A DNA stretch of 64,000 nucleotides, from positions 186,001-250,000 of the forward strand of contig CAZXEH010000001.1 in assembly GCA_964639885.1 (NCBI GenBank), written 5' to 3'. This stretch comes from JAGNLA01 sp964639885. GTDB taxonomy: Bacteria > Caldisericota > Caldisericia > JAAYUI01. The notes under the pieces were generated by a model, which was not told the DNA's origin, searched no databases, and saw nothing but the letters and a program-made list of their open reading frames with translations. Below are positions 8,780 to 16,819 of the stretch, piece after piece. Each line of letters opens with the position of its first letter. Within the stretch, counting starts at the first letter, position 1. The translations under genes were made by a program, and so were the position numbers.

Positions 8780-10015
8780 CTAGAAGATCAGAAGTGCGAG
8801 TTTGTCTTCAAGCACTTCTTCCTTGTGTCCTTTTATTGTGATCTGCTTTTTGACCAAACCGTTGATGGTTCCGATTGTGGCGATCTTTCCAACGAAGAGG
8901 GCGCCGGCAATCCTGTCATTCTGGATGACAACCTTGCGGTAAAGACCATCCTTGATGTTCTGTGAAATCATTACTTCGTGGGTTCCGCCTGTTGGTCTCA
9001 CATCTCCGATGCTGATGCAGGAGAGGCCGTAGAACTGGAACGAGTTCATCCAGAACCAACCGCGGTATTCTTTTGGAATGCCGACCATGTTGAGTCCGGC
9101 AACCTGTCCCTGTTCGGAAGCCCTTGGCCAGACCAGGTTTGTTGTCGATCTACCAAACGATTCCTCGTAGGTCTCGGTGCAGTCGCCTGCTGCCCAGACA
9201 TTTGGAATGTTTGTTCTCATGTGCTTGTCAACGACAATGCCTGATCCGCACTTGATTTCTGTGCCTCTAACGTATTTGAGGTCTGGGGCTACGCCTTTTG
9301 CCAGAACGACGATGTCTGTTTCGTGTTCGTCGCCTGATTCGAGAACCACGCCTTCAACCTTGCCGTTGCCGGTGATTGCGGTAACAGAAGTGTTTAGGAT
9401 GATCCTGATTCCCTTGCGGTCGAGTCTCCTCTTGACGATTGATGCTGCTGTTTCGTCAAGGAGCTGGCTCATTATCTGTCCTGATGCGATTACACATGTT
9501 ACATCGACGCCAGCATCAACGAGACCCTGACAGGCCTTGAGACCGACTAGTCCGCCACCGACCACGACAGCCCTTTTGACCTGACCTTTTTTGATCATTT
9601 CCATGATCTCAAGTGTCGGCCCAAGGTGTGTGAAGGTGAAGACGCCAGGAAGGTTTGCGCCTGGTGTGTCTGGGATTTGTGTCTTTCCGCCTGTTGCGAT
9701 GAGGAGCTTCTCATAAGCGATTTCAGTTCCGTCGTTTAGGGCGAGTTTATTTTCAATCGGCATGTACTTGATGACAGGCTGACCGAGCATGAGCTTTATG
9801 TTTCTCTTGTCGTACCAGTCTTTTTCGTGGTAGTACATCTTGTCCTGAGTGGTCTCTCCGCCGATGAGATAGGAGATAAGCGGTCTGGAGTAGCTGAGAT
9901 AAGGCTCTTCGGAGATGATCAGGATTTGGTTTTCCTTGTCGTGGAGGCGGATGGTGTCGGCGGCCCTGAGTCCGGCGATTCCATTACCTACGATGACATA
10001 TTTGTATTTTTCCAT
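8780..10015 (-). CDS. FAD-dependent pyridine-nucleotide oxidoreductase (NirB/rubredoxin-reductase type)
   Basis: A 411-residue flavoprotein with the FAD motif GNGIAG (10-15), an NAD(P)-binding motif VVGGGLVGLKA near 152 and the closing FAD motif WAAGDC near 273. This is the two-domain layout of NADH-dependent ferredoxin/rubredoxin/nitrite reductases. No CxxxxC redox disulfide is seen, unlike thioredoxin reductase. Its place between hdrB and the polyferredoxin suggests it gives the Hdr/Mvh complex access to NAD(P)H. This is an alternative to the FlxABCD module used by other bacteria and is inference from context. Confidence 0.85.
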   Translation of the reverse strand: MEKYKYVIVGNGIAGLRAADTIRLHDKENQILIISEEPYLSYSRPLISYLIGGETTQDKMYYHEKDWYDKRNIKLMLGQPVIKYMPIENKLALNDGTEIAYEKLLIATGGKTQIPDTPGANLPGVFTFTHLGPTLEIMEMIKKGQVKRAVVVGGGLVGLKACQGLVDAGVDVTCVIASGQIMSQLLDETAASIVKRRLDRKGIRIILNTSVTAITGNGKVEGVVLESGDEHETDIVVLAKGVAPDLKYVRGTEIKCGSGIVVDKHMRTNIPNVWAAGDCTETYEESFGRSTTNLVWPRASEQGQVAGLNMVGIPKEYRGWFWMNSFQFYGLSCISIGDVRPTGGTHEVMISQNIKDGLYRKVVIQNDRIAGALFVGKIATIGTINGLVKKQITIKGHKEEVLEDKLALLIF

Positions 10016-10023
10016 CGCCCCTC

Positions 10024-10932
10024 CTACTGTGCCGCGGCTGCCGGAGCCGGAGCGAACTTTTCAAGCAATGATTTCGGCTTGATCTTGTGCTGTGAGAAGC
10101 CGAGATCGGCATCGGGAATGCCAAGTGCGAGTCCAAGAATCTGCGGGAGGAAGAGAACCGGAATGTCAATTGCTTTTCCGGTGTCACGCTCGAGCTTTTT
10201 CTGGTGGGCTTCGTACTGGATGTTGCAGAACGGGCAGTGGAGAACGAGTCCGTCAACGTCGCCTGCATACTGTTTGATTCTGTCGAGTTTGCCGGCTGCG
10301 ATTGAAACGGCCGTGTTTTCCTTGATGCCAAGGATACCGCCGCCGCAGCACTCGTTCGGGTTGGCGATTGTCTTGACGGTTGCGCCTGTTGCCTTGATGA
10401 GTTCATTGAGAGTGGCAGGAGCTTCCGGATTGTCAAACTTGCCAAACACTTCTGACGGCTTGAGATAGTGGCAGCCGGAGTGGGTGACGAAGGTTGCGCC
10501 CTTGAGCGGTTTTACAACCTTTTTCTTGATGCCTGCCGGGCCAATTTTTTCAGCCAGGAGCTTTGTGAAATGGATGACTTTTGCTTCGCCCTTGTAGCCT
10601 TTTTTACCAATCTTGGCAAGTTCGGCGTTGATTTTTTCACGTTCGGCCTTGTCGTGTCTGAGGTGTTCAGAAACTTCCGAGAGGGTTGAGTTGCAGGCGG
10701 AGCAGAGAGTGACTATGTCGAGACCCATCTCTTCAGCCTGTGCCAGCGCTCCGGCGGACATGACCATTGAGGCGTGCCTGTTGACGTTGACCATTGGCAT
10801 TCCGCAGCATGAGGCGCCTGGCATGTCGACAAGTTCTATTCCGAGCTTCTCAGCGACTTTCCTTGCAGAAAGCTCATAGTGGAGAGCGCGTGCTGGTATG
10901 GTGCAACCTAGAAAGAGAGCGTACTTCATCAC
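10024..10932 (-). CDS. hdrB: HdrB-like subunit with two CCG domains
   Basis: A 302-residue protein carrying both cysteine-rich CCG motifs. First: C10, C42-C43 in ASCCGMP, and CSAC near 78. Second: THSGC near 152, CCGG near 195 and CPFC near 235. In methanogen HdrB these bind two noncubane [4Fe-4S] clusters that reduce the CoM-S-S-CoB disulfide. This organism shows no sign of those cofactors, so the natural substrate is unknown, perhaps another disulfide or a protein thiol. It overlaps hdrC by 4 bases. The C-terminus ends in an Ala/Pro-rich tail. Confidence 0.93.
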   Translation of the reverse strand: MMKYALFLGCTIPARALHYELSARKVAEKLGIELVDMPGASCCGMPMVNVNRHASMVMSAGALAQAEEMGLDIVTLCSACNSTLSEVSEHLRHDKAEREKINAELAKIGKKGYKGEAKVIHFTKLLAEKIGPAGIKKKVVKPLKGATFVTHSGCHYLKPSEVFGKFDNPEAPATLNELIKATGATVKTIANPNECCGGGILGIKENTAVSIAAGKLDRIKQYAGDVDGLVLHCPFCNIQYEAHQKKLERDTGKAIDIPVLFLPQILGLALGIPDADLGFSQHKIKPKSLLEKFAPAPAAAAQ

Positions 10933-11441
10933 TTGGCCTCCTTCTTAAGATCGTTTGATACAAGAACCGCCTCGATGAATTCCTTCTTGTTTTCGAGGGC
11001 TGGAAGTCCCATTTTTGCTCTCTTTTTGTTGTCGAAATCGGAGACCTCGTACATCCTGCCAAAGTTTGCCAGCACGTCTATCTGTGGAGTGTATGAAGGA
11101 TGCATGTGACCCTCGCGTGTTGCCAGATTTTTGAGCGCAAACATAAGGTCTGTAATCCCGACATCCTGTGGACAGCGTTCCTGGCAGGTGTAGCAATAGG
11201 TACACAACCAGATGGGTTCATTGCCCAGCACTTCGTCTCTCATGCCCAAAAGCACCATTCTGATGATTTTTCTTGGATTGTAACTCTCATCGGTTGCTCT
11301 TACCGGACAGGAGGCTGTGCAGGTACCGCACTGGAAACAGCTTTTGATGCGTTCACCACCGGCAAGGCCAGCAACCTCGTACTTGAAGTTGGGGTTCAGG
11401 CTTTTTACCGGGATGGTGGCGGCGTCTTTCTGCTCACTCAC
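10929..11441 (-). CDS. hdrC: HdrC-like [4Fe-4S] subunit
   Basis: A 170-residue protein that wires HdrA to HdrB through two [4Fe-4S] clusters. The motifs are CFQCGTCTASCP (C35, C38, C41, C45) and CTYCYTCQERCP (C80, C83, C86, C90). Translation starts at GTG 11441 behind AAGGGGTGA. It is the first gene of the operon that runs to 769, and a strong promoter lies at 11511-11539. Confidence 0.93.
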   Translation of the reverse strand: MSEQKDAATIPVKSLNPNFKYEVAGLAGGERIKSCFQCGTCTASCPVRATDESYNPRKIIRMVLLGMRDEVLGNEPIWLCTYCYTCQERCPQDVGITDLMFALKNLATREGHMHPSYTPQIDVLANFGRMYEVSDFDNKKRAKMGLPALENKKEFIEAVLVSNDLKKEAK

Positions 11442-11510
11442 AAAATCACCCCTTTCAACAAATAATAATTGTCAATCTTTTTTAGAAAAAATGCTTTACA
11501 CACAAACAAG

Positions 11511-11539
11511 ATTGTATTTTCTAAAAAACTAGCAGTCAA
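11511..11539 (-). promoter_or_regulatory. Promoter of the hdr-mvh operon
   Basis: On the minus strand TTGACT (539-534), a 17-bp spacer and TACAAT (516-511) match a sigma70 promoter. The start would fall near 11504, leaving a 5' leader of about 60 nt before the hdrC GTG. Confidence 0.6.
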
Positions 11540-11625
11540 GTGGAAATCGAAGGGTTTCAACGGTTAAAATAGGGTAAATGATCCAACCAAATTTTTGTCA
11601 ATGCTGTATTCCTGTTTGTCAAGGC

Positions 11626-11654
11626 TTGACCAATAGAGATGGTTTCTATAGAAT
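11626..11654 (+). promoter_or_regulatory. Promoter placing the start of transcription at the ATG
   Basis: TTGACC (626-631), 17 bp, TAGAAT (649-654). The ATG of the next gene is only 6 bases further on, so its mRNA is expected to be leaderless; no Shine-Dalgarno is present. Confidence 0.55.
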
Positions 11655-11660
11655 CTGCAC

Positions 11661-12077
11661 ATGAACGAGATAGATAAAACCACTGCCCAGCAACCAGCAC
11701 CAAGACCGGAAATCAACGAAGATTCCAGACTTTTTTCAGTCCTTTCACATGCCACGATGGGGCTTGTCGGACTGCTAGTAATGTTCGGAGTGTTTGAACC
11801 AGTCAGGGGAAACCGATTTGCCGGCAAGCACGCAGTGTCATCGGTGATAAATGGAGCTATCATGGCCGTTGTTTTGCTGCTGTGGTACCTGATATATCAG
11901 GGTGTTGGCCAGTTCACTGGACCACAGAATGTTTTCTTCGTCTACCAGTATGGCCTGATGGGCATGCTGGTTATGTTCTATGGAACCGCCTTCTGGAGCG
12001 CAATCAAGGCAAACAAGGGTGGCTATGCCAACATCATCTGGGTATCCCCAATAGTTAACAGGATTTTCAGAGGCTAA
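11661..12077 (+). CDS. DUF4870/Tic20-like small membrane protein
   Basis: A 138-residue protein with a polar N-terminus (Pro-rich, 1-20), then three to four hydrophobic segments: about 27-45, 61-82, 93-112, with a final amphipathic part. The segment spacing and the short loops resemble DUF4870 proteins, whose function is unknown. The start has no ribosome site but sits 6 bp behind a good -10 box. It is followed 25 bp later by a lipoprotein gene on the same strand. Confidence 0.65.
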   Translation: MNEIDKTTAQQPAPRPEINEDSRLFSVLSHATMGLVGLLVMFGVFEPVRGNRFAGKHAVSSVINGAIMAVVLLLWYLIYQGVGQFTGPQNVFFVYQYGLMGMLVMFYGTAFWSAIKANKGGYANIIWVSPIVNRIFRG

Positions 12078-12102
12078 CGCAAGCATTTCATTTGGGGGGT
12101 AT

Positions 12103-13338
12103 ATGAAAAAGTTCGTATCGATGGCAATTGTCGCGTTGTTGGTGGTTCTGGCAGATTGCCAGTCGATGGAAACAAAGGTATTTGTTGAGAAATTTTCATT
12201 AAACTCTCAGCAATCCGATGGTTTTTCATTTACAAAACCTCAGATGTCAGCATACGATGGGTATTTTGTTGTGCATTCGCTTGGCAAGACAAAACCTCAT
12301 GAATCATCTTTCAAATGTCTTGATCTCAACAAAGGTGTTTTCACGTGGTTCCTCAATGTTGGTGTCGATGTGGTGCCAAATGAAGATTTTGATATAGGTT
12401 TCAAGGCTTTTAATGACAGACTTTACGTAAATCAGGGAGATACCTTTTGCAGGTTTGATCTCAAAACGGGCGGCCCCGTTTGGCAAACGAAAGAGAAAAT
12501 AGATTATGTGTTAAAGGCTGAACAGGACAAGATATTTTGCTTATCGCCCAAGATGACGGACAACGGGTTGGAATATCGAAAACTGCTGTGCTTCTGCTCA
12601 AATAAGGGAGAAATGTTGTGGTCTTCAAAAATACCCCAAGATTCCAATGATGTTAGAGTTGGTGAATCCGAGGTGGTGTATTTTACAAAAACACAAAAGC
12701 CGATATCCGTTCACGTTTTGTCAAAAGAAACAGGATCGCAGCTACAGAAGCTTCTTTCCATCACAAAAGTGATCCATAACCTCGATAACCCATCCAATTT
12801 TGGTTACATACGGGGCAATCAGATTCTAATGCATACGTCAAACAGTGAGGAAGTGTTACTGAATTTGGATAATATGCCTGTGTTGGATAAAGTAGAGTTT
12901 ATTATTGAAAACAACAGACTTTACATCGGGTCAACTGAAAAAAAACAATTTGACTGTTACACCACTGATGGCAAAAAAGTATGGTCAAGAGACCTAGGGG
13001 TAATGGATATGATCGCCAGGACTAAATGTTTGGATTGTTTCATAACCTCGAGCTCAAAAAATGAATATCAAGTCGAGGGCATCGATCCGGTTACTGGCAA
13101 AAAGATATGGAATGACAAGATATCTCTGGATAACCGCCCTTCAGTGGTTACGTCTGGTGATTATGCAATTTATCAAGCAGACTATTACAAAGTGTTGATT
13201 CGTCAGATTGAAACAGGCGAAGTTGTCCAAAGCCTCAAATTTTCTGAAAGAGTTAACAGTGTGTGGGGTATCCCTGGGTTTGGTATAATGGTTGCATGTG
13301 CTGACAGCAAACTTCATTTCTTGGTAAAAACCGAATAA
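12103..13338 (+). CDS. PQQ-type beta-propeller lipoprotein
   Basis: A 411-residue protein with a signal peptide ending in the lipobox LADC (C19), so it should be lipid-anchored outside the cytoplasmic membrane. The body has repeated W-rich blades (GGPVWQT, GEMLWSS, GKKVWSR, GKKIWND), as in BamB/PQQ-like seven- or eight-bladed propellers. The true quinoprotein active-site residues are not apparent, so it is more likely a scaffold or binding protein than a dehydrogenase. A TGGGGGG site precedes the ATG. Three other propeller proteins lie in this window. Confidence 0.8.
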   Translation: MKKFVSMAIVALLVVLADCQSMETKVFVEKFSLNSQQSDGFSFTKPQMSAYDGYFVVHSLGKTKPHESSFKCLDLNKGVFTWFLNVGVDVVPNEDFDIGFKAFNDRLYVNQGDTFCRFDLKTGGPVWQTKEKIDYVLKAEQDKIFCLSPKMTDNGLEYRKLLCFCSNKGEMLWSSKIPQDSNDVRVGESEVVYFTKTQKPISVHVLSKETGSQLQKLLSITKVIHNLDNPSNFGYIRGNQILMHTSNSEEVLLNLDNMPVLDKVEFIIENNRLYIGSTEKKQFDCYTTDGKKVWSRDLGVMDMIARTKCLDCFITSSSKNEYQVEGIDPVTGKKIWNDKISLDNRPSVVTSGDYAIYQADYYKVLIRQIETGEVVQSLKFSERVNSVWGIPGFGIMVACADSKLHFLVKTE

Positions 13339-13344
13339 ATGAGT

Positions 13345-14769
13345 TTAAGAAGTTTGCAAACACTCCCTGACAAAATCTGCAATTGTGCCATCTCTTTGAG
13401 CCTGTTCGAGTTTGATTGCAAGCCACCTGCCAAGGGTCAGTCTTCGTCCTAAAACCCACTTGACGGCTGACTCTTTTGAGTCACAAGGGTCTTCTTCAAG
13501 AATTCGGCGTGCCCAGGTTACCGGTGAAGTAGGACGAATCGGTGACATGGTTTTGGAGAGAAAGAACCAGGCCCATTCATAAGCTTCAGGACAATCCCCC
13601 CAGCCATTTTTGGCCAGCAGTTCACTGACTGACCCAATTTGTGAAAGCACCTGCTCGATTTCCTCAAGCCGGCTTTCAAGTATCTTAAGATGTTGGGTCC
13701 ATTCACTGTCGAGTTTTCCAAGCATCTCGGCCTTCTTGAGATTCTTAAGATGCCTGCCCCACGACCGCCTTTTCTCCTCCAAATCCTGAGCGTAAGAGAG
13801 TTTTGCAAGGTCTTTCAGCTTGTCGAGGTCGAAGGTCAGCTTGTCAAAGGTGTACCCTGGTTCAATATCTTCAGGTTGTTTAACCCATGAAGTTCTGCAT
13901 TTTTCAAGTATAGATTCAAGCGACGGCTCGTGATCTGGAAGAGCGTCAACAAGCCAGATGAATTCGTTGAAAGGAATAAACCTGTCGTGAATGATTTCGT
14001 CTGGAAGCATGTTTCTCTCGGTCGTCAGGATGGCCCTTTCATAACCATCCTCACCGATTGAAAAACCATTGGTAAATTTTTCTGAAACAGGGATTGATGT
14101 ACAAAGGATGTGCTTCCCGCCGACGCCAAGTGAGAAAAGTATCGCTGTTGAGAGCAAATGTGCTCCCAAAGTCAGGTCTGTGGCAAACTTCCTTGTTTCA
14201 CAGAAGGCATTGATTGTTGCTCCGAGAATCAGGGTTGTCCACTCCAAAATGAGCTGATGTGGAGTTTTTGACGATCCCAGCGCTTCGTCCAGTTTTTGGT
14301 AAAGGTTAAACCTTATCGCGTCGAACGTTAAGGGGTCAATTTTCTTTTTGATGCCAAAGAAGCTCTCCATCTCCATGTTGCAGGCATTTTGCTTGCCTGA
14401 GTCGGCTGGGTTTGAAGTGTCGCACCTGTCGTAGGTCTGGAGCAGTTTTTTAATCGGGTGGTCTTCCAAACCTTCACAGCCATCAGGTCCGAGACATCTT
14501 TGGCAACCGTGATGAGAGCATGCAAGTCTGGCAATTGTGACTTCAGGATGTTCTGGCCATGGATCGTTTAGAAAATACCAGAGTTTCTTGGGAATCTTTT
14601 CCTTGTCCTGCCACAAAATTTGCCCGTGAAAATCGGTGAAGGTTGTTTGCGGCTCCTTGGATTTGATGAATTCAAACGAGAGCTTGCCAATGTCGTGGAT
14701 GAGTCCTGAAATGAAGGCCAGCTGGGCAGTTGTCAGAACGCCTGACCGCATTTTCTTGCTTTGCGGCAT
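13345..14769 (-). CDS. Orphan Cas10-like HD-domain protein
   Basis: A soluble protein of about 474 residues counted from ATG 14769 (longer frame to 14847; ATG 14751 also possible). The HD motif GLIHDIGKLSF is near the N-terminus, followed by a metal-binding-like CSHHGCQRC. Further on, the segment AFCETRKFATDLTLGAHLL resembles the pattern RxxRDLWxGSxLLS of the first palm region of Cmr2/Cas10. A coiled, charged region follows. No GGDD cyclase motif is found, and the protein is about half the length of Cas10. It overlaps the CPBP protease gene and closes the operon that starts at 21305. No cas genes or CRISPR repeats lie nearby. The Cas10 link is pattern-based and moderate. Confidence 0.6.
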   Translation of the reverse strand: MPQSKKMRSGVLTTAQLAFISGLIHDIGKLSFEFIKSKEPQTTFTDFHGQILWQDKEKIPKKLWYFLNDPWPEHPEVTIARLACSHHGCQRCLGPDGCEGLEDHPIKKLLQTYDRCDTSNPADSGKQNACNMEMESFFGIKKKIDPLTFDAIRFNLYQKLDEALGSSKTPHQLILEWTTLILGATINAFCETRKFATDLTLGAHLLSTAILFSLGVGGKHILCTSIPVSEKFTNGFSIGEDGYERAILTTERNMLPDEIIHDRFIPFNEFIWLVDALPDHEPSLESILEKCRTSWVKQPEDIEPGYTFDKLTFDLDKLKDLAKLSYAQDLEEKRRSWGRHLKNLKKAEMLGKLDSEWTQHLKILESRLEEIEQVLSQIGSVSELLAKNGWGDCPEAYEWAWFFLSKTMSPIRPTSPVTWARRILEEDPCDSKESAVKWVLGRRLTLGRWLAIKLEQAQRDGTIADFVRECLQTS

Positions 14770-15716
14770 CTTATAAACAGCAGGATTGCCATGACGATGA
14801 CAAACAGAACCGTTGCAACCATGTAATCCCAGCCACTCGAATCCCACCAGGTTTTGCCGTTCTCAATCAAGACTTTGGGGATAAGGAATTTTTGCGTGAT
14901 GAAGAAATTCCATGAGGCGTGGAGAAGTGTTGATGCCAGGATTGACCGGCTGAGTTTGTAAAACATTCCCACACCAAGACCGAAAAGCATTGTAAAGAGC
15001 AGGTACATTCCAATATAACCGAGCGGGTCGGAGCCACGGTATGTGAACAGGTAAATAACGTGGTAGAGGGCGAAAAGAACCGACTGGATGAGCAGGGCGA
15101 AGATGAAGCCTGTCGACTGCTCAAGCTTTGTCTGGATGTACCCTCTGAAAAATATTTCCTCTGCGAAGTTTCCGAACAGGTACATCAGGAGGAAGTAGAG
15201 TGATTCAACGTTTGCCTTCGGCAGTTCAAAGAAGATGCTGGTTGATTTGAGCCCCAGAATCATTGGCGAGATGATGTGCACAAGAGCGAAGCCTGCCCAG
15301 ATGACGGCAAAACCACCGATGAACCAGAGCAACTGTATCAAAATATTGTTGAATTTGAGGCCGAAATAGGTTGGGGATGAACGGTCGATTAGCAGGATGG
15401 CCGAGATTGAAAGTGCTATCATTCCGGCCTTTTCTGCCAGAACAAATTCCTGCCAGAAGCCCAGTATTCGCACGATCATGACGCAAACAAACAAGACCAG
15501 CACAAGCAACAGGTCTTTTTTGAACTGGCCGTTGTGGAATGGAACAGGTGTGACTTTTCTGCTTGAAAGCCAGGCAAAAAGACTAGAGAAGATTGTGATT
15601 GCGATTATGAAGGCGACATTGATCCAGTCGACCCTTGAAAAAGTCAGTACCAGAGCGCAAACAGAGACAACGAGGAAAATAAGGAGAGTGGCTTGAAGTC
15701 GTCTGTCCCGAAACAT
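14733..15716 (-). CDS. CPBP-family intramembrane metalloprotease
   Basis: A 327-residue polytopic membrane protein with about eight hydrophobic segments. The catalytic pattern EEIFFRGY (EExxxR) near residue 188 is followed by the histidine motif of ALYHVIYLF in a later helix. These match the CAAX-processing or bacteriocin-immunity type proteases (Abi/Rce1). Substrate unknown. Its start shares bases with the stop of the upstream gene, so it is translationally coupled within the 21305-13345 operon. Confidence 0.87.
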   Translation of the reverse strand: MFRDRRLQATLLIFLVVSVCALVLTFSRVDWINVAFIIAITIFSSLFAWLSSRKVTPVPFHNGQFKKDLLLVLVLFVCVMIVRILGFWQEFVLAEKAGMIALSISAILLIDRSSPTYFGLKFNNILIQLLWFIGGFAVIWAGFALVHIISPMILGLKSTSIFFELPKANVESLYFLLMYLFGNFAEEIFFRGYIQTKLEQSTGFIFALLIQSVLFALYHVIYLFTYRGSDPLGYIGMYLLFTMLFGLGVGMFYKLSRSILASTLLHASWNFFITQKFLIPKVLIENGKTWWDSSGWDYMVATVLFVIVMAILLFIRCRKARKCGQAF

Positions 15717-16819
15717 CAGCGTTTTCTCCTGGTTGAACTTGTATTCTTTAGTGGGCGCTCAGGTTGTTTCTGGGTTTGGACTGGTTCCTGGGGGAGAACT
15801 TTTGCATTGGCGATAAGCATTCTGTTGTGGGCGTAAAGGAATCCGGCTGTAACAAGCAAAAGCATGCAAGCCAGGACGATCCACCAGTTGCGTTCCTGGA
15901 CAGCTCTCCGATCGGTCAGAACATCAACCTTGTCCAGCATTATCTTGGATTTGACATCATCGCCAAGGGCGATGAAAAGTCTTGCATTTTCAATATCTTT
16001 TTCGGCATCAAGCCTGATTTTGTAGTCTGTTGAATTCCTGAAATAGAACTTGCCAGCCCAGATTCGTTCGTATCTGGCCTCGGTATCTCTGAGGATGTCG
16101 GCGAGTTTGGTGTTTGGGAGCGAGAGTTTTGCAGATCTGACAAAAGTTGCAAGATCAACTCCGGTTGACCGGACAGACGACCTGAAGCCTTCGTTAAGCA
16201 CTTTGGCCATAAACTGTCTGAGATTGTCCATGTTCTCGTTTTCCATCTGGGCAAGCTTGGCTACCGAGAGCATCTGGATAGCTGGCGACAAGGGGTTGTC
16301 GCTTCTGTTCTCAAGAGGGTTTTCGTAGAGGAATTCGTTCGGATAGATGTATCTGTAAAGGCCGGCAAATTTTGGGATGTTGGCTTTGAAGTATTTCAGA
16401 TTCAGGAATGTTGAAATGATGTCTGCTGACTCCATGTCTGTGTTTGGGAAGTTGAGATAAATCAATTGAGTAAAAATCGTGTTGAATTTTCCAAGGTTTG
16501 AATAGTCATCCGGCGTTTGGATAAGGTAGATCGAGTTGCCCCTGACACCTGACCTGTACATGTTGTAGCCGGGGATGTCAGTGCCGGAGAGGACAACATT
16601 TATACTTGGAGGAATCTTGTTTTTACCCAGGTAATTTTCGTAGAAGACAATTTGTGAGATGAGTTCGTTGAGGAGAATGTTTTTTTGAAGGTCGCGGGAT
16701 TGAGCTTCGAAAAGGCCGTCAGGAATGTTGAGGCTTTCAGTGTAGCCTGCTTCTGCCGTTTTGAGAAACGGTGTGGCCAGGATGACGATGGTGAGAAGGA
16801 GGGCGAGGAGTTTCCTCAC
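15716..16819 (-). CDS. Exported, C-terminally membrane-anchored protein of unknown function
   Basis: The start chosen is GTG at 16819, which forms a GTGA overlap with the stop of the peptidase gene and has GGGGAGG just upstream; this gives an N-terminus MRKLLALLLTIVILATPFLK that is a clean Sec signal (cleavage after AEA). The mature part of about 300 residues is helical and ends in one membrane helix near 325-345, followed by a basic cytosolic tail rich in Arg, Lys and Pro. No protease motif such as HExxH is visible. I do not recognise the family. A longer reading to ATG 16858 is less likely because it overlaps the previous gene. Confidence 0.75.
   Translation of the reverse strand: MRKLLALLLTIVILATPFLKTAEAGYTESLNIPDGLFEAQSRDLQKNILLNELISQIVFYENYLGKNKIPPSINVVLSGTDIPGYNMYRSGVRGNSIYLIQTPDDYSNLGKFNTIFTQLIYLNFPNTDMESADIISTFLNLKYFKANIPKFAGLYRYIYPNEFLYENPLENRSDNPLSPAIQMLSVAKLAQMENENMDNLRQFMAKVLNEGFRSSVRSTGVDLATFVRSAKLSLPNTKLADILRDTEARYERIWAGKFYFRNSTDYKIRLDAEKDIENARLFIALGDDVKSKIMLDKVDVLTDRRAVQERNWWIVLACMLLLVTAGFLYAHNRMLIANAKVLPQEPVQTQKQPERPLKNTSSTRRKR

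Noticed and set aside
769..11441. Archaeal methanogen origin because of Mvh/Hdr genes
   Set aside because: Promoters, ribosome sites, umuDC, gltX, tadA and rsgA are bacterial, and no methanogenesis genes are present.
12103..13338. PQQ-dependent dehydrogenase
   Set aside because: Blade repeats are present but the quinone- and Ca-binding residues and typical length of about 600 are not; more like BamB-type propellers.
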